A stretch of DNA of 55,000 nucleotides, taken from Anaeromyces robustus (lineage: Eukaryota > Neocallimastigomycota > Neocallimastigomycetes > Neocallimastigales > Neocallimastigaceae). Made by a program: the position numbers and the translations under genes. The stretch lies in contig MCFG01000022.1 of NCBI GenBank assembly GCA_002104895.1, positions 72,501 through 127,500 of the forward strand, written 5' to 3'. Within the stretch, counting starts at the first letter, position 1. Each line of letters begins with the position of its first letter. Under the pieces are notes generated by a model. It was not told where the DNA came from, did not search any database, and was given only the letters and a program-made list of their open reading frames with translations. Shown here one piece after another: positions 1-11,714 of this stretch.

Positions 1-520
1 CACTCCAATAATGACTCTATTATCTTCAATTATTGATTTATTTAATTTTTCATTTTTATCAAATAACTCTGTTTTATCAATAAAGTCGTTTTTACCCCAA
101 TTATCATCATCTACAGTGAAATATGTATATTTACTTAAATCTTTTTTTTTTTTTTTTTTTTTTTTTAATAATTACATATATAATAAATAAATAAATTATA
201 AATTTTTTTTAAAAAAATATTTTAATAATTTAAATATTAATTATAAATATTAACATTAACATTTATTAAATTATTATATTTAATTACTTTTATAAACAAA
301 ACATTCTGGATCTTTATAATTTCTAATGAATAATGAAACTTTAACTCTAGTACGTTTATAAGGAGGATTTACTAAATATATAAATAGAGATATTTGTGGA
401 TTTGGCTTTATTAACAATTGCCTTTATATGATTATATAATACATTTTTATAATATAAAAAAAATAATAATAAAGCATGCAACATTTAAAATATTATATTA
501 AAAAATAAGAATTATTATTA

Positions 521-571
<51 letters not shown>

Positions 572-1401
572 TATATGTTATATATATATATATATATATA
601 ATTATGTTATTTTTATAAAAAAAAAAAAAGAAAAAGAAAAATAAAAATTTACCATTTTAATTTACCGAGATTAAATACTGGACTTTTTGCACAACTAGGT
701 AATCCACTCCAATTTTTAATTTCCCATTCGTAAAAATTATCAGATTTAATAACGCATTCTTCCGTTTCACTGTATAAGGAATTAATAATTTCATTTTTAT
801 ATAATTCTTTTTTTTTTTTTTTTTATTATTATTATTAATATTATTAGTAATTAGCATTTTTAATTTACTTAATATGTTTATATATATTTATATATATTAA
901 AATTTACAATTTTATATACAAACCTTTTTTATATTTATAAACATGATAATAAATTCCAAATACACATTTGTTATTCCTAATTATTTCATTTAAATCTGAC
1001 TTTCTAATTAATAAAGTATGACCCCAACCATTATGATCTTTAGAATAATATACAGTTGGCAATGCTATAAATATAACATAAAATAAAAAAATAAAAATAA
1101 AAATAATATATCATATATATATATAATATATTTATTTATTAATAATTTTTTTTTTTTTTTCTTTTTTCATTATATATCTATAATTTATAATTGTTGAAAG
1201 AGTAAAATTTCTTTTAATATATTATATTTACTTGCAGATTTATAACTAGAGTAGTCATTGTAACTTCTAATAAAAAATACTATATTCATAGGAATATGAA
1301 CAGAATAATCTTCCGAAGGATTAAGTCTATCCAGAAAAAGGCTAACATATTTAAAATTTGTAGTGAGAGAACCTACAGGATTCAAATGTAAATTCCTTAT
1401 T

Positions 1402-1442
<41 letters not shown>

Positions 1443-1865
1443 TAATAATAAAAATAATAAATTAATTAATTAAAATAATAATAATAATAATAATAAATGA
1501 TATTGATAATGATAATGATAATGATAATAAATTTAAATTACAATATTATTCCTATAAATTATCAATAAGGATTTTTATAATTTAAATTTACTTATTATAC
1601 TAACAAAATTATATTATAAAAAAATTTAATATTTATACCATCTATAGCCACACATATGGAATTCTTTACTATGTACCATAAGTCTACTACCTGTTTCTTC
1701 CCAATTCTCAATTTTCCATTCATAAATACCATCCTTAACTATTTCATAATTTTTTATGCTCTCACCATAAAAATTCTCCTTCAATTCATTAATAAATTCA
1801 GTTTTATCTTTTAAAAAACAAAAAACAAAAAAAATTAATATTTCATTCAATTGTTCAATAAACAT
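1..1865 (-). CDS. Tandem MATH-domain protein, multi-exon, runs off left edge
   Basis: Seen: six exons splice in frame on the minus strand: 1807-1639, 1395-1232, 1064-924, 806-653, 421-288 and 140 to beyond base 1. They encode two consecutive MATH (TRAF-like) domains, recognised by the paired starts DGIYEWKIENWEE and DNFYEWEIKNWSG and by the strands NIVFFIRSYND and KVSLFIRNYKD. MATH domains bind short peptides, often in ubiquitin-ligase adaptors or ubiquitin proteases; no BTB or protease domain lies inside the window. The 5' end is unresolved. Either translation starts at an ATG at 1865, giving a hydrophobic leader read through the intron-like stretch, or a 24-nt exon near 1886-1909 (VDISEKNG in the homologous frame) joins from upstream. 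That second junction puts the homologous frame out of phase, so the gene could be a 5'-truncated fragment. Family call is firm; start and functionality are not. Confidence 0.8.
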
Positions 1866-2035
1866 TTATTATTAATATTTATTCTATATTTACCCATTTT
1901 TTTCAGATATATCAACACTGATAGATAGAAAAGAAAAAAAAAAAAAAAAGAAAAAGAACAAATTTTAATAAATAGATAAATATTGAAGGAAATGATTTTT
2001 AATATAATATTTAATAAAAGTTATATTGAATTGTA

Positions 2036-2191
2036 GTTTTTTAATTTATGTACTACATTAAAAATTAGTTCCTATTTTATTTATTTTCAAGCCATCTACT
2101 TTTAATATAAATATAAATATATTTTTTTAATTTACGCAATACATTAAATTAGTTTTATTATTTTTATTATCAAGCCACATAGTTAAATATT
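2036..2191. repeat. Imperfect direct duplication, two ~70 bp copies
   Basis: The copies at 2036-2107 and 2123-2191 share the order TTTTTTAATTTA, TACATTAAA, TTAGTT, TTTATT, CAAGCCA. They differ by substitutions and small indels, so the duplication is not recent. No coding potential is apparent. Confidence 0.6.
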
Positions 2192-3021
2192 AATATATTT
2201 TTATTTTAATTTTTACTCGAAATTTTAAAATATTAATAATTAATTTACAAAAAAATTGTAATACTTGTTAAATAAACTTTAAAAATTATAATAAAAACAT
2301 TTTTTTATTGTTTAAATAAATAAAATTATTTAAATCAAATAATTTTTATACAAATCAAAAAGTTGTATAAATAAAAAATTCTAGGTGAGGTGAGAATAAT
2401 TAATAATAATAATAATTATAATATAAATAATATAAATAATAACTATTAAAATTTAGGAATTTTTATATATTTTTTAATTTTCAATTATATCATTTTTATA
2501 TTTCAATATTATAAAAAAATGACTTAAGTTATTAAAAAAAAAAAAAGCTAGGATTTTTCTTATTTAATTACTAAAATATTTTTCTTGGTTAATTACTTTC
2601 ATTATATTGACATTTATAAAAATTAAAATTTCTAATTTTTGAAAATATAATATTATATTCTTCTTTCTTTAGCGATGTTAGTTTTTTATTGTATTAACAA
2701 TGAAGATGTATATTTTGAATAATATTTATATATACATTTTTTTTCATAGACTTATCATGAGATATATCAAAATTATAATTATATTTCCTGCCTTAAAACC
2801 ATTTTGACGCCCTAGGTATATTCATATTGTACTTAATAAAGGGTCCAGTTGAATAATATAAATTTATATATTTTTATATTATTATTATGTATTATATATT
2901 CATATATAATTGATAAAATAAAATAATAAAAATAAAATTATATTTTATATTTATATATATATGTTAATAAAAAAAGAAAAAGTGAATGAAGTAATACTAT
3001 TGCTAATCATTTATTCATTCA

Positions 3022-3325
3022 TTATTTATTATTTATTATTTATTATTTATTATTTATTATTTATTCATTCATTATTTATTATTTATTATTTATTATTTAT
3101 TATTTATTATTTATTATTTATTATTTATTATTTATTATTTATTATTTATTATTTATTATTTATTATTTATTATTTATTATTTATTATTTATTATTTATTA
3201 TTTATTATTTATTATTTATTATTTATTATTTATTATTTATTATTTATTATTTATTATTTATTATTTATTATTTTTATTATTTATTATTTATTATTTATTA
3301 TTTATTATTTATTTATTATTTACAT
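3022..3325. repeat. 7-bp satellite (ATTATTT)n
   Basis: About 300 bp of the heptamer ATTATTT, nearly uninterrupted apart from ATTCATTC variants at the left and length slips near 3272 and 3310. The open frame across it is only the repeat read as protein (IIYYLLF). Confidence 0.95.
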
Positions 3326-4169
3326 TATATTATATCATTAATGATTATTAATTTATATTTGAAAAAATATTTAACTATTTTTATATTAAAAGTAATATAT
3401 AATATATGTAAATTTATCTAGAAATGAAAAAAAAAAAAAAAAAAAAAAGTATCAATAGTAAAATATTAAATATATATTTTTTAAATATTTACTTAACTTG
3501 ATTATTGTTTAATTTTAGATTTATTCTTTTATAATAAATATTATTTAACTTTTTTTTAAAAGATTGGAAGATATATCTTAATTCTTATGTTATTTTATAA
3601 TTTATTTTTTTATACTTGAATAAATTTTATTATAATATATTTTTTTAAAATTTTTTTTTCTATTTAATCACATAAATTCATAAATTAGTAAAATATATAT
3701 ATATTAAAGCATTAAATAATAAACTTAAAAACATAAAAAATATTCATGATTTTATATTCAACAATAATTTATATATAATTAAATATTATTTTCTTTATAT
3801 ATATTTCATCTTTTCATTTTTTTTTTATTCTTTCAATATTCTTATAATTAACTATTTAAAATTTTAATAATATAATTTCATTAAGAAATTAAATATTTTT
3901 AATAAATTTATAATACTTTAATAATTATTAAAATATTAGAAAAAAAAAGTAAAAATAAACATTGAAAGAGGTAAATATATATAATTTTCATAAAGAAAAT
4001 GAACAAATAAATAAATAAATATATGTAACTTTTTTTGTATTTTATATTTATAAATATAATTTTATTTTTATTTTTAATTATTATATATTATTATTAAGTT
4101 AGGATAGTTTTTAGTTTAATTTTTTATATATATCATTAAGTTAAAGCTAATTTTTAATTTATTTTATTT

Positions 4170-4919
4170 TTAAATAAAAGGTAAAACTAAACTAAGAGTT
4201 GTTAATATATAACTACTTATTTTAGTTAAAGTATTGGCATCACTAGTATTGGAACCTGAACTTGAACCTGATTTTTTAGTACAAGTATCAGATTGTAACA
4301 TAGTTTGAACAGTACTAAAACCAGCTTCAACATTACCATAACTTTGGAAAGTACCATCTTTTTTAAGTTCCTCCATATTTTCTAAAAGTACAGTAAGCAT
4401 ATCATTCAAAGCATCAGTACATTTCTTTGATGCACAATTATTTAAAATATCTTCTTCATTCCAAAAGCCACCATTTATGGAAACTTCTGCAGCAGAACAC
4501 ATTTTACCAGATTCATCTGTAGAACAAGTAAAATGAACATTATATTTAAGATATTCCATTGTAGCCTTAGAAGTTGTAAATGTTTGAATTATGGCATCAT
4601 TTTTACAATTAGGGAAATATTTTGTTGGATCGGCAAAGAATTTATCACAAACATCTGAAAGAATAACAGGACATTTTTCTTTATAATCAGCTGGTTTAAA
4701 ATCACTTGCTAAACAAGCATATTCTGGTGATTCATTTAAATCTTTTTGACATTCAGGACTTACAAATGCTGCTAATTCCCCTCTTTTAGTAAGATTTGAA
4801 CCAGAAGTATTAATATCTAATCCAACATATTTACTTTTTAATCCAAAATCTTTTTTTAATTCAGCTGAGTAAACACAAGTAGCAGCAAGTAAAGTTAAAA
4901 ATGAATTGGAGAATTTCAT
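4170..4919 (-). CDS. Small secreted Cys-rich protein, probably GPI-anchored
   Basis: Intronless, 249 aa. Residues 1-19 form a classic signal peptide (short basic start, then SFLTLLAATCVYSA). The mature part has ten cysteines, enough for five disulfides, and N-glycosylation sequons near residues 37 and 42. A dibasic KR at 45-46 before GELAAF could be a Kex2-type site releasing a short propeptide. The C-terminus has a Ser/Gly-rich spacer (SGSSSGSNTSD) and a hydrophobic end (YILTTLSLVLPFI), the layout of a GPI-attachment signal. I do not recognise the central domain; it lacks dockerin or CBM hallmarks. Inferred location is the plasma membrane outer face or cell wall. Base composition is clearly coding compared with its flanks. 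Confidence 0.85.
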   Translation of the reverse strand: MKFSNSFLTLLAATCVYSAELKKDFGLKSKYVGLDINTSGSNLTKRGELAAFVSPECQKDLNESPEYACLASDFKPADYKEKCPVILSDVCDKFFADPTKYFPNCKNDAIIQTFTTSKATMEYLKYNVHFTCSTDESGKMCSAAEVSINGGFWNEEDILNNCASKKCTDALNDMLTVLLENMEELKKDGTFQSYGNVEAGFSTVQTMLQSDTCTKKSGSSSGSNTSDANTLTKISSYILTTLSLVLPFI

Positions 4920-5818
4920 TTTTTTTTTTTAAAAAAAAAATAATAATAAAATTAATAAAGAAAAAAAATATTTTTATTAAAATATATAAAAATATAAAAA
5001 ATTAAATAAAGATATTTAATTTATTATTATTTAATTATTTATATTTCTGTTTTTTTTTTTTTGTTTGTTTGTTTTTTTTTTTTTTTTTTTTTTGTTTACT
5101 TTTACTTTTTAATATTTAAGAAAAATCATCTTTTATATATGTTTTTTATTATTATTATTATTCATTATTATGATTATGATTATTATGATTATTCATTATT
5201 ATTATTATTCTTTATTATGATTATTCTATTTAATTTAATTTAATTTAAATATTTGTATATATTATTATTACATTACAATTTAATGAAAGATATTTATGGT
5301 AATTTATATAAAATGATTTGAAAATTTGCATTAATTAAAAATTAAATATATATTTATTATTTAATTAACTTTATGTTATTTTATTAATGAAATTAACAAA
5401 AATCCAATTTTTTATTATTTTTTATTATTTTTATTATTTATTATTTATATATTTATTAAAGTTAGGTTAATTAAAATATCCATTGTACAACCACCGAAAT
5501 TTTGACAATTACAACTCTATTTTTTTTTTCTTTATCTTTAATCTTTTAAGAAGTTTTATCTTTAATCTTTAAAGAAGAAAAAAAATATATATATATTTTT
5601 TTATAATCTTTTACTATAAATTGACATACAATATTAAAATAGTTAAAAAATGATTTAAATAATATAAAATTATTTAAATAATATTACATAGACAAGAAAA
5701 ACTTTATCTAACAAAATAATAATAATAATAATAATATTATAATTATAATAATTAATAATAATTATAATAATAATAATAATTATAATAATTAATAATAATT
5801 ATAATAATTATAATAGTT

Positions 5819-5852
<34 letters not shown>

Positions 5853-5940
5853 TATTATTATTATTTAAAAAAACTGTATTCAAGATTAGGCATAAGTTTA
5901 ATTTAAAATATTATATATAATATTTATTTAGAAATAAAAA

Positions 5941-5970
5941 TGTTTATTTATTTATTTATTTATTTATTTT

Positions 5971-6028
<58 letters not shown>
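5941..6028. repeat. (TTTA)n microsatellite
   Basis: Tetranucleotide tract with one interruption near 5970. Similar tracts occur at 15681-15740, 37051-37132 and 47760-47800, and the complementary (AAAT)n at 41420-41490 and 50694-50755. Confidence 0.95.
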
Positions 6029-6030
<2 letters not shown>

Positions 6031-6674
6031 TGAGAAAAAAAATTTTTTTTAATATAGATTAATTTCACTTTGCATGACTCATTTTATTAAATAAATGCAT
6101 ATAAATTTGATTTTAAAACAAACAAACAAACAAACAATTAATAAAAAAAAAAAAGATTAAAAAAAAAAAAAAAACCGATTAAAGTTGTTATAATAATAAA
6201 ACTTAACATATGTTTTATGTTTTATCTTATCTTATATTTACCATGAAAAATAAAAATAAAATATAAAAATTAAAAAAAATCAATTTAGAATAATTAAATT
6301 CAATGTTAAATAAAAGATTCCTTTTTTTAAATACTTGTGAAAAATAATTCTTAATGAAATTTATTTGCCCAAAATTAAAATAAAAAAAAACATAATAAAA
6401 TAAAATAAAATTAAAAAAAGTTCTAAACTAGAAATAATACTAATAATATTTATTTATAGACATACATATACATATACAGATATGTATATGTGTATCTGTA
6501 TGTGTGTGTATCTGTATGTGTATCTGTATGTGTATACTATTTATATTTATATTTATATATCATTTAATTATTTTTTTAATTAATATTTATATTTAATATA
6601 AAAAAATAATTATTACAATTTAATTATATTTAATAATATTTAATAATATTTAATTATTAATTTTTTTTTAATAT

Positions 6675-6820
6675 GTTAATCTATATCATACGTTTTTTTT
6701 TTTTTTTTTTTTAAATAAAAATATAAATTTTTTTTAATATGTTAATGCATTTATATGTTTTTTTAAACTTTTATATTTTTATTTAAAAAAAAAAAAAAAA
6801 AAAAACGTATGATAGGTTAA
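6675..6820. repeat. Foldback inverted repeat, possible MITE-like element
   Basis: Left arm 6685-6727 reads ATCATACG, a run of 20 T, then AAATAAAAATATAAA. The right arm 6770-6813 is its reverse complement and ends CGTATGAT. Weaker pairing continues outward (TTAATCTAT against ATAGGTTAA). The loop is about 40 bp. The motif TTTAATATGTTAAT occurs both left of the left arm and in the loop. No ORF and no clear target-site duplication. Confidence 0.65.
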
Positions 6821-7020
6821 GAATGATATAAAATCACTTTATAAATATTGAATATAATAAAAATATTTAGTTTTCGTTTTATTTATTAATTTATTTATTA
6901 TTAATATTTTTATATACAATTTTTATTTATTATTCTAATAATATACATAAGATATAAGATTATTTAAAAAAAAAAAAAATATCATAATATTTTTTTTTAA
7001 TAATATTTAATTATTTTATA

Positions 7021-8886
7021 TTAAAAATTATGATAATTACTATGATTACTATGATTTAAAGAATTATAATGTTTTTTCCATCCAGGATTATTATTACTAT
7101 CATTATTATTATTATCAATCTTATAATAATCTACTGACATATTGTTATTATTATTCATTATATCATAATATTTGTTTTTTTCTTTATTATATCTATTTGC
7201 AGAATTATACTTATTTACTTTACCATGATTATTATCATATTTAATAAATGAATTTTCACTATAACTTCTATTCAGTGATTTGTTTTTTATACTAATATTA
7301 TCATTATTATTATTATTATTATCAATCTTATAATAATCTACTGATAAAATGTTATTATTATTCATTATATCATAATATTTGTTTTTTTCTTTATTATATC
7401 TATTTGCAGAATTATACTTCTTTACTTTACCATGATTATTATCATATGTAATAATTGAATTTTCACTATAGCTTCTATTCCTTGATTTATTTTTTATACT
7501 ATTATTATCATTATTACTATCCTTATAATTAAGAAGCATTTGATCTTCAAATTGATTACTCATTTTATGGTATATTTTATTAAAATTATGGAGTTTTTTA
7601 TTACTTTCACTATAATTTTTAATACTATTATTACTATGACTATTAATACTATTACTGTGACTATTAATACTATTACTACTATTAATACTATTTCTACTTT
7701 TAATAGTATTACTATAATTATATATTTTTTTATTATTACCACTATAATATTTAATACTATTAATACTATTAGTACTATTATAACTTTTAAGACTGTTTAT
7801 ACTTTTAATACTGTTTACACTTTTAATATTATTTATACTTTTAATAGTATTATTATTATTAGTATTATTATTATTATAACTATATTTAGTACTAATATTA
7901 TCATTATAATTATCATTATCATTACTATTTTGTTGTTTTGTCATTAATTCATTTTCTTTAGAATAATGTCTAAGTAGGATTTGATCAACATACATTAAAG
8001 CATAATTAACATTAATGATAGTTACACGAATATTTTCAATTTCCGTATCATTACAATTGGCTTTGTAAAATGCAATTTTTTCTTCATTTTTTAAAGAGTC
8101 AATATTATTTAAAGCGTAAATCAATTTTATACAAAATAAAAAAATTAATGGAGAACAAAAAAGGGATAAAATGATAGAAAAATAAATACGATAAATGGAT
8201 AATCGTCTAAATTTTTCTATAAAAATGTCTCCTTTAATTTGTCTATGAGTAATATTCTTATTATTAACAAAAACATTTTTTTTTAAAGTTATAAATACAG
8301 TAATATCATATATTGTACAAGCAATATGTTGGAAAAAATCACATATCCATTTATTTTTTTTATATTCTACTTTTCTTAAAAAATAATCAAAATCATCTCT
8401 TTCTGGATTAAAATCATTTTTATAAGGAATATATAAATAATTAAAATATATTTTAGATAATTTTGCAATATTATACATTAAACATGTTATATACACCCAT
8501 TTAATTTTTTCACGAGATTTAACAAGAGCTTTTGTTCTTAATAAAAGATACCAATCTCCAATAATTTCACATATATAATAAGCTATACGAGATAAAGCAT
8601 GACCCCACATATATTCACCATTACTAGGATAATCATATCCTGGATATTGATAAGGTATTAATTTACCAATATTTTCAATTAATAAACCTATATCTCTAAC
8701 AATAATATGTAAAATAATTAAATGAGTAACTGGATTTTTCCATCTTTTTCTACCAATTAAAAGTAATACAATAAATGTCCATGCAAAAGTATAATGTTCA
8801 GGAATTTTTGTATAAATTTTTTGAGCTCTATCAAGTCTTGATTCAGTAGCATCAAAACTTTTAAGAATATCTACAGAACAACCCAT
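7021..8886 (-). CDS. Seven-segment membrane protein with Asn/Ser-rich tail (paralogue A)
   Basis: Intronless, 621 aa. Residues 1-310 are a membrane core with hydrophobic segments near 33-46, 54-72, 98-117, 129-152, 181-201, 232-258 and 285-304. Distinctive motifs are KIPEHYTFAWTFIVLLLIG, YPGYDYPSNGEY, NPERDDFDYFLRKVEY and FSIILSLFCSPLIFLFCIK. Residues about 315-621 are a low-complexity tail rich in Asn, Ser, Lys and Tyr, with NSIKSIN-type repeats and a 69-residue in-frame tandem duplication (DNA 7107-7520). The core is very similar to the protein at 12642-14189, so the two are tandem paralogues on one strand. Seven segments recall a receptor-type fold, but I do not recognise the family and assign no function. 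Confidence 0.85.
   Translation of the reverse strand: MGCSVDILKSFDATESRLDRAQKIYTKIPEHYTFAWTFIVLLLIGRKRWKNPVTHLIILHIIVRDIGLLIENIGKLIPYQYPGYDYPSNGEYMWGHALSRIAYYICEIIGDWYLLLRTKALVKSREKIKWVYITCLMYNIAKLSKIYFNYLYIPYKNDFNPERDDFDYFLRKVEYKKNKWICDFFQHIACTIYDITVFITLKKNVFVNNKNITHRQIKGDIFIEKFRRLSIYRIYFSIILSLFCSPLIFLFCIKLIYALNNIDSLKNEEKIAFYKANCNDTEIENIRVTIINVNYALMYVDQILLRHYSKENELMTKQQNSNDNDNYNDNISTKYSYNNNNTNNNNTIKSINNIKSVNSIKSINSLKSYNSTNSINSIKYYSGNNKKIYNYSNTIKSRNSINSSNSINSHSNSINSHSNNSIKNYSESNKKLHNFNKIYHKMSNQFEDQMLLNYKDSNNDNNSIKNKSRNRSYSENSIITYDNNHGKVKKYNSANRYNKEKNKYYDIMNNNNILSVDYYKIDNNNNNNDNISIKNKSLNRSYSENSFIKYDNNHGKVNKYNSANRYNKEKNKYYDIMNNNNNMSVDYYKIDNNNNDSNNNPGWKKHYNSLNHSNHSNYHNF
7107..7520 (-). repeat. 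207-bp in-frame tandem duplication within paralogue A
   Basis: The block starting CAATCTTATAATAATCTACT at 7116 recurs at 7323, an offset of 207 bp (69 codons). The encoded copies share NRSYSENS, YDNNHGKV, YNSANRYNKEKNKYYDIM and SVDYYKIDNNNN with few replacements. The duplication is recent and keeps the frame. The other paralogue has one diverged counterpart. Confidence 0.9.
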
Positions 8887-9563
8887 TTTGTAATGTTTTT
8901 TTATTATTATTATTATTATTTATTATTATTATTTTACTCTATTTTTTACTTTGATTTATTTTATTTTGGTTTTTTTTTTCTTTTATTATCATTATTTTTA
9001 TATTTATTTTTTTCTCTCTTTCTTTCTTTCTTTCTTTTTTTTTAAAAAAAAATTTAAAAAAAAATTAAAAAAAAAAAAAAAAAAAAATACAAAGTGAATT
9101 ATTTAAATAAAAAAAAAAAAAAAAGAAAATACAAAACGAATCATTAATATATTAATATATATTAATATGTGTATATACGTATTTATTTATATTTTTTCAC
9201 TTTTTTTTTTTATCTTTCCGAATTGGCATCTGCATAATAAAGTATACAATGTTTTTTTATATTAAATTTTCTAATTAATTATGCTAAATAATTAGTATTA
9301 AAAAAATTAATAAATGAAATAATATATAGGATATTGTAGTATAAGAATTATTTTTTTAATATGTATATATATTAAAAGAAATAAATAAAAATAAATAAAA
9401 ATAAATAGAAATAAAAATAAATAAAAATAAAAATAAACAAATAATTAAAAGATTAAATAATAAATTTAAATTTGGGATTTTTAATTTATTAAAATAGGCC
9501 GTTATCTATTTATTTTATAGCAATATTAAAAAAAATTAGTAAAAGATAAAAATTATTTACTTT

Positions 9564-9606
<43 letters not shown>

Positions 9607-10233
9607 TATCGAAATACTAATGTAAATTACTTTCTATAAATTAAAACGTATTGAAAGTTTAAAATAAATATGTTTTAAAACTAATTTTTTTTCTTTTTTT
9701 TTTCTTTATTATATATGATTTTTTACGTTTTTTATAATAATCATGTTCAAAATACTTGATTGATCTAGAATGTTTTTTTTTTTTTGTGTGATGTGAAATT
9801 ATATTAAAAGAAAAAAAAAATTAATTTTTTTTATAAAAACATGTATAAAGAAATTAATTATTTTTTATATATTAAAAATAAATGAAAGAAAAAAATTTTT
9901 TTATTTTTTAATTATTAAATACATACATACATTGATTGATTTTTACATAAAAAAACGTGGAAATTTGTAATTCTTTTAAATAAAAAAAAATGAATAGATT
10001 TTTATTTATTTTTACTGTATATTTAAATAAAAAAAAAGTTTATAATATATAACATGAAAATATTGTAATGTTAAACAATCATCATTTATACTTTATTTTA
10101 TTTGATTTGATTTGATTTGATTCTTATTATGATTTACTGTTATGTAATCCTATTAAATAATTATTAATTTATAATAAATCATTTTAACTATTTTAATGTA
10201 AACTGCTTAACAGGAAAGAAAAAAAAAAGGAAT

Positions 10234-10275
<42 letters not shown>

Positions 10276-11668
10276 GCAAATTTATAATCATAATGATTAA
10301 TTATTAAAATTATGATAATTTAATAAATTTATATGTTTTTCTTTGTATTAGTTTCCATAAAAGAAACCATTTTCATTATTCAAAAATGAATAATTAATTA
10401 ATTAATAATAAAACAAATAAATAAATAAATAAATATTTAATTATAAATAAATAATTAAAAAATAATTAATTAATTAATTAATTAATAAATAATTATATAA
10501 ATATAATATTTATAATAAAAAAAATTTTTTATCATGAATACTATTAATATATGAATATGAAGTTATACACGTGCTTAAGCTATAACATTTTTCACTATTT
10601 AAATAGTAAAAAAAAAAAATGATGATGATGATATGTACATTTATGCATATATAATATAATATTTTTTTTTTACATGAAAAAACAATATTTAAAAATTAAA
10701 AATATAAAAAATATTTTACTAGTAATTAACAATTTAAACAAATATAGCAACTCTATTAGTATTATTTTAAATAAGACAATAAGATAATTTATATATAATA
10801 TGAAAAATAATTAATATTATTATAAAGATAATCATGTTAGAAAAAAAATCATTATTTATTAACAATGTTATATATTACATAAAATAATTGATAATTAATA
10901 TAAATTGTTAGGAAAAGATAATTAATTTAATTATTTGTTATAAATGTATATGTTACAAAAGATAATTAATATTACAAGTATTGATGATAATTGATATTGT
11001 AAATAAAACGTACAATAAATATTATAAATTATACTATGATTACTATGATATATATATTTATATATAATATATATATTTAATCAATAAAAAATCGAAAAAA
11101 TAATAAAATCAAAATGTTAATTTTTTTTTTTTTTTTTTTTTTTTTTTTGTATTGGTTTTTTTTTTTTTTCCTTTTTATAAATTTAGCCAAAAATATGGAC
11201 AAAATAATTTTTTTTTATTCAAAGTGTTTCCCATTATTTAAAAAATTGTTTTATATATCATAATTATTATTAATTATTCAATTGAATTTTTTTTTTATTT
11301 GAGTTTATTTTTTGTTTTTGTTTTTGTTTTTGTTTTTGTTTTTTATATTAATTTTTCTTTTTTTGTTTAAATTTACTTAAAAAAAGTTTTGTTTTTTTTT
11401 TTTTTTATTTTTTATACAAAAATATTACAATATTAATATTTTAATAATACTTAATAAGATGTATGTTGATATTGTTTATATATAATAAAATTTGTATATG
11501 AAATATTTTTTACTATTGTTGATAAAGAAGCCACAAAGTTTATCACTTTATACAAGCCAAAAAACTACTGAGTGTTTTAACTTAAAATATATTAAACATA
11601 AAAATTTGAAAAATGTTAAAACATTAAACTCAATTAATCAATTAATCAGTCATTAATTAAAAAATGAA

Positions 11669-11714
<46 letters not shown>

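Larger units (their letters stand above)
1910..4169. other. AT-rich intergenic stretch
   Basis: No gene is supported. It holds an imperfect duplication (2036-2107 and 2123-2191), a small island of more balanced composition (about 2786-2845) and a long 7-bp satellite (3022-3325). The rest is A/T homopolymer and low-complexity sequence. Confidence 0.6.
4920..7020. other. AT-rich intergenic stretch
   Basis: No gene seen. It contains poly-T tracts (5051-5093), AAT/ATT runs (5718-5840), a long (TTTA)n tract (5941-6028), a TATG/TGTATC-rich stretch (6460-6535) and a foldback element (6675-6820). Confidence 0.6.

Noticed and set aside
657-857. Open frame overlapping the MATH gene on the same strand
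   Set aside because: A different frame of the same strand gives a MATH domain start (DNFYEWEIKNWSG) with proper splice sites.
2961-3341. 126-residue open frame
   Set aside because: It is the 7-bp satellite read as protein (IIYYLLF repeats).
7540-7947. Plus-strand frame rich in Ile/Thr
   Set aside because: Antisense of the Asn/Ser-rich tail of the membrane protein; shadow frame.
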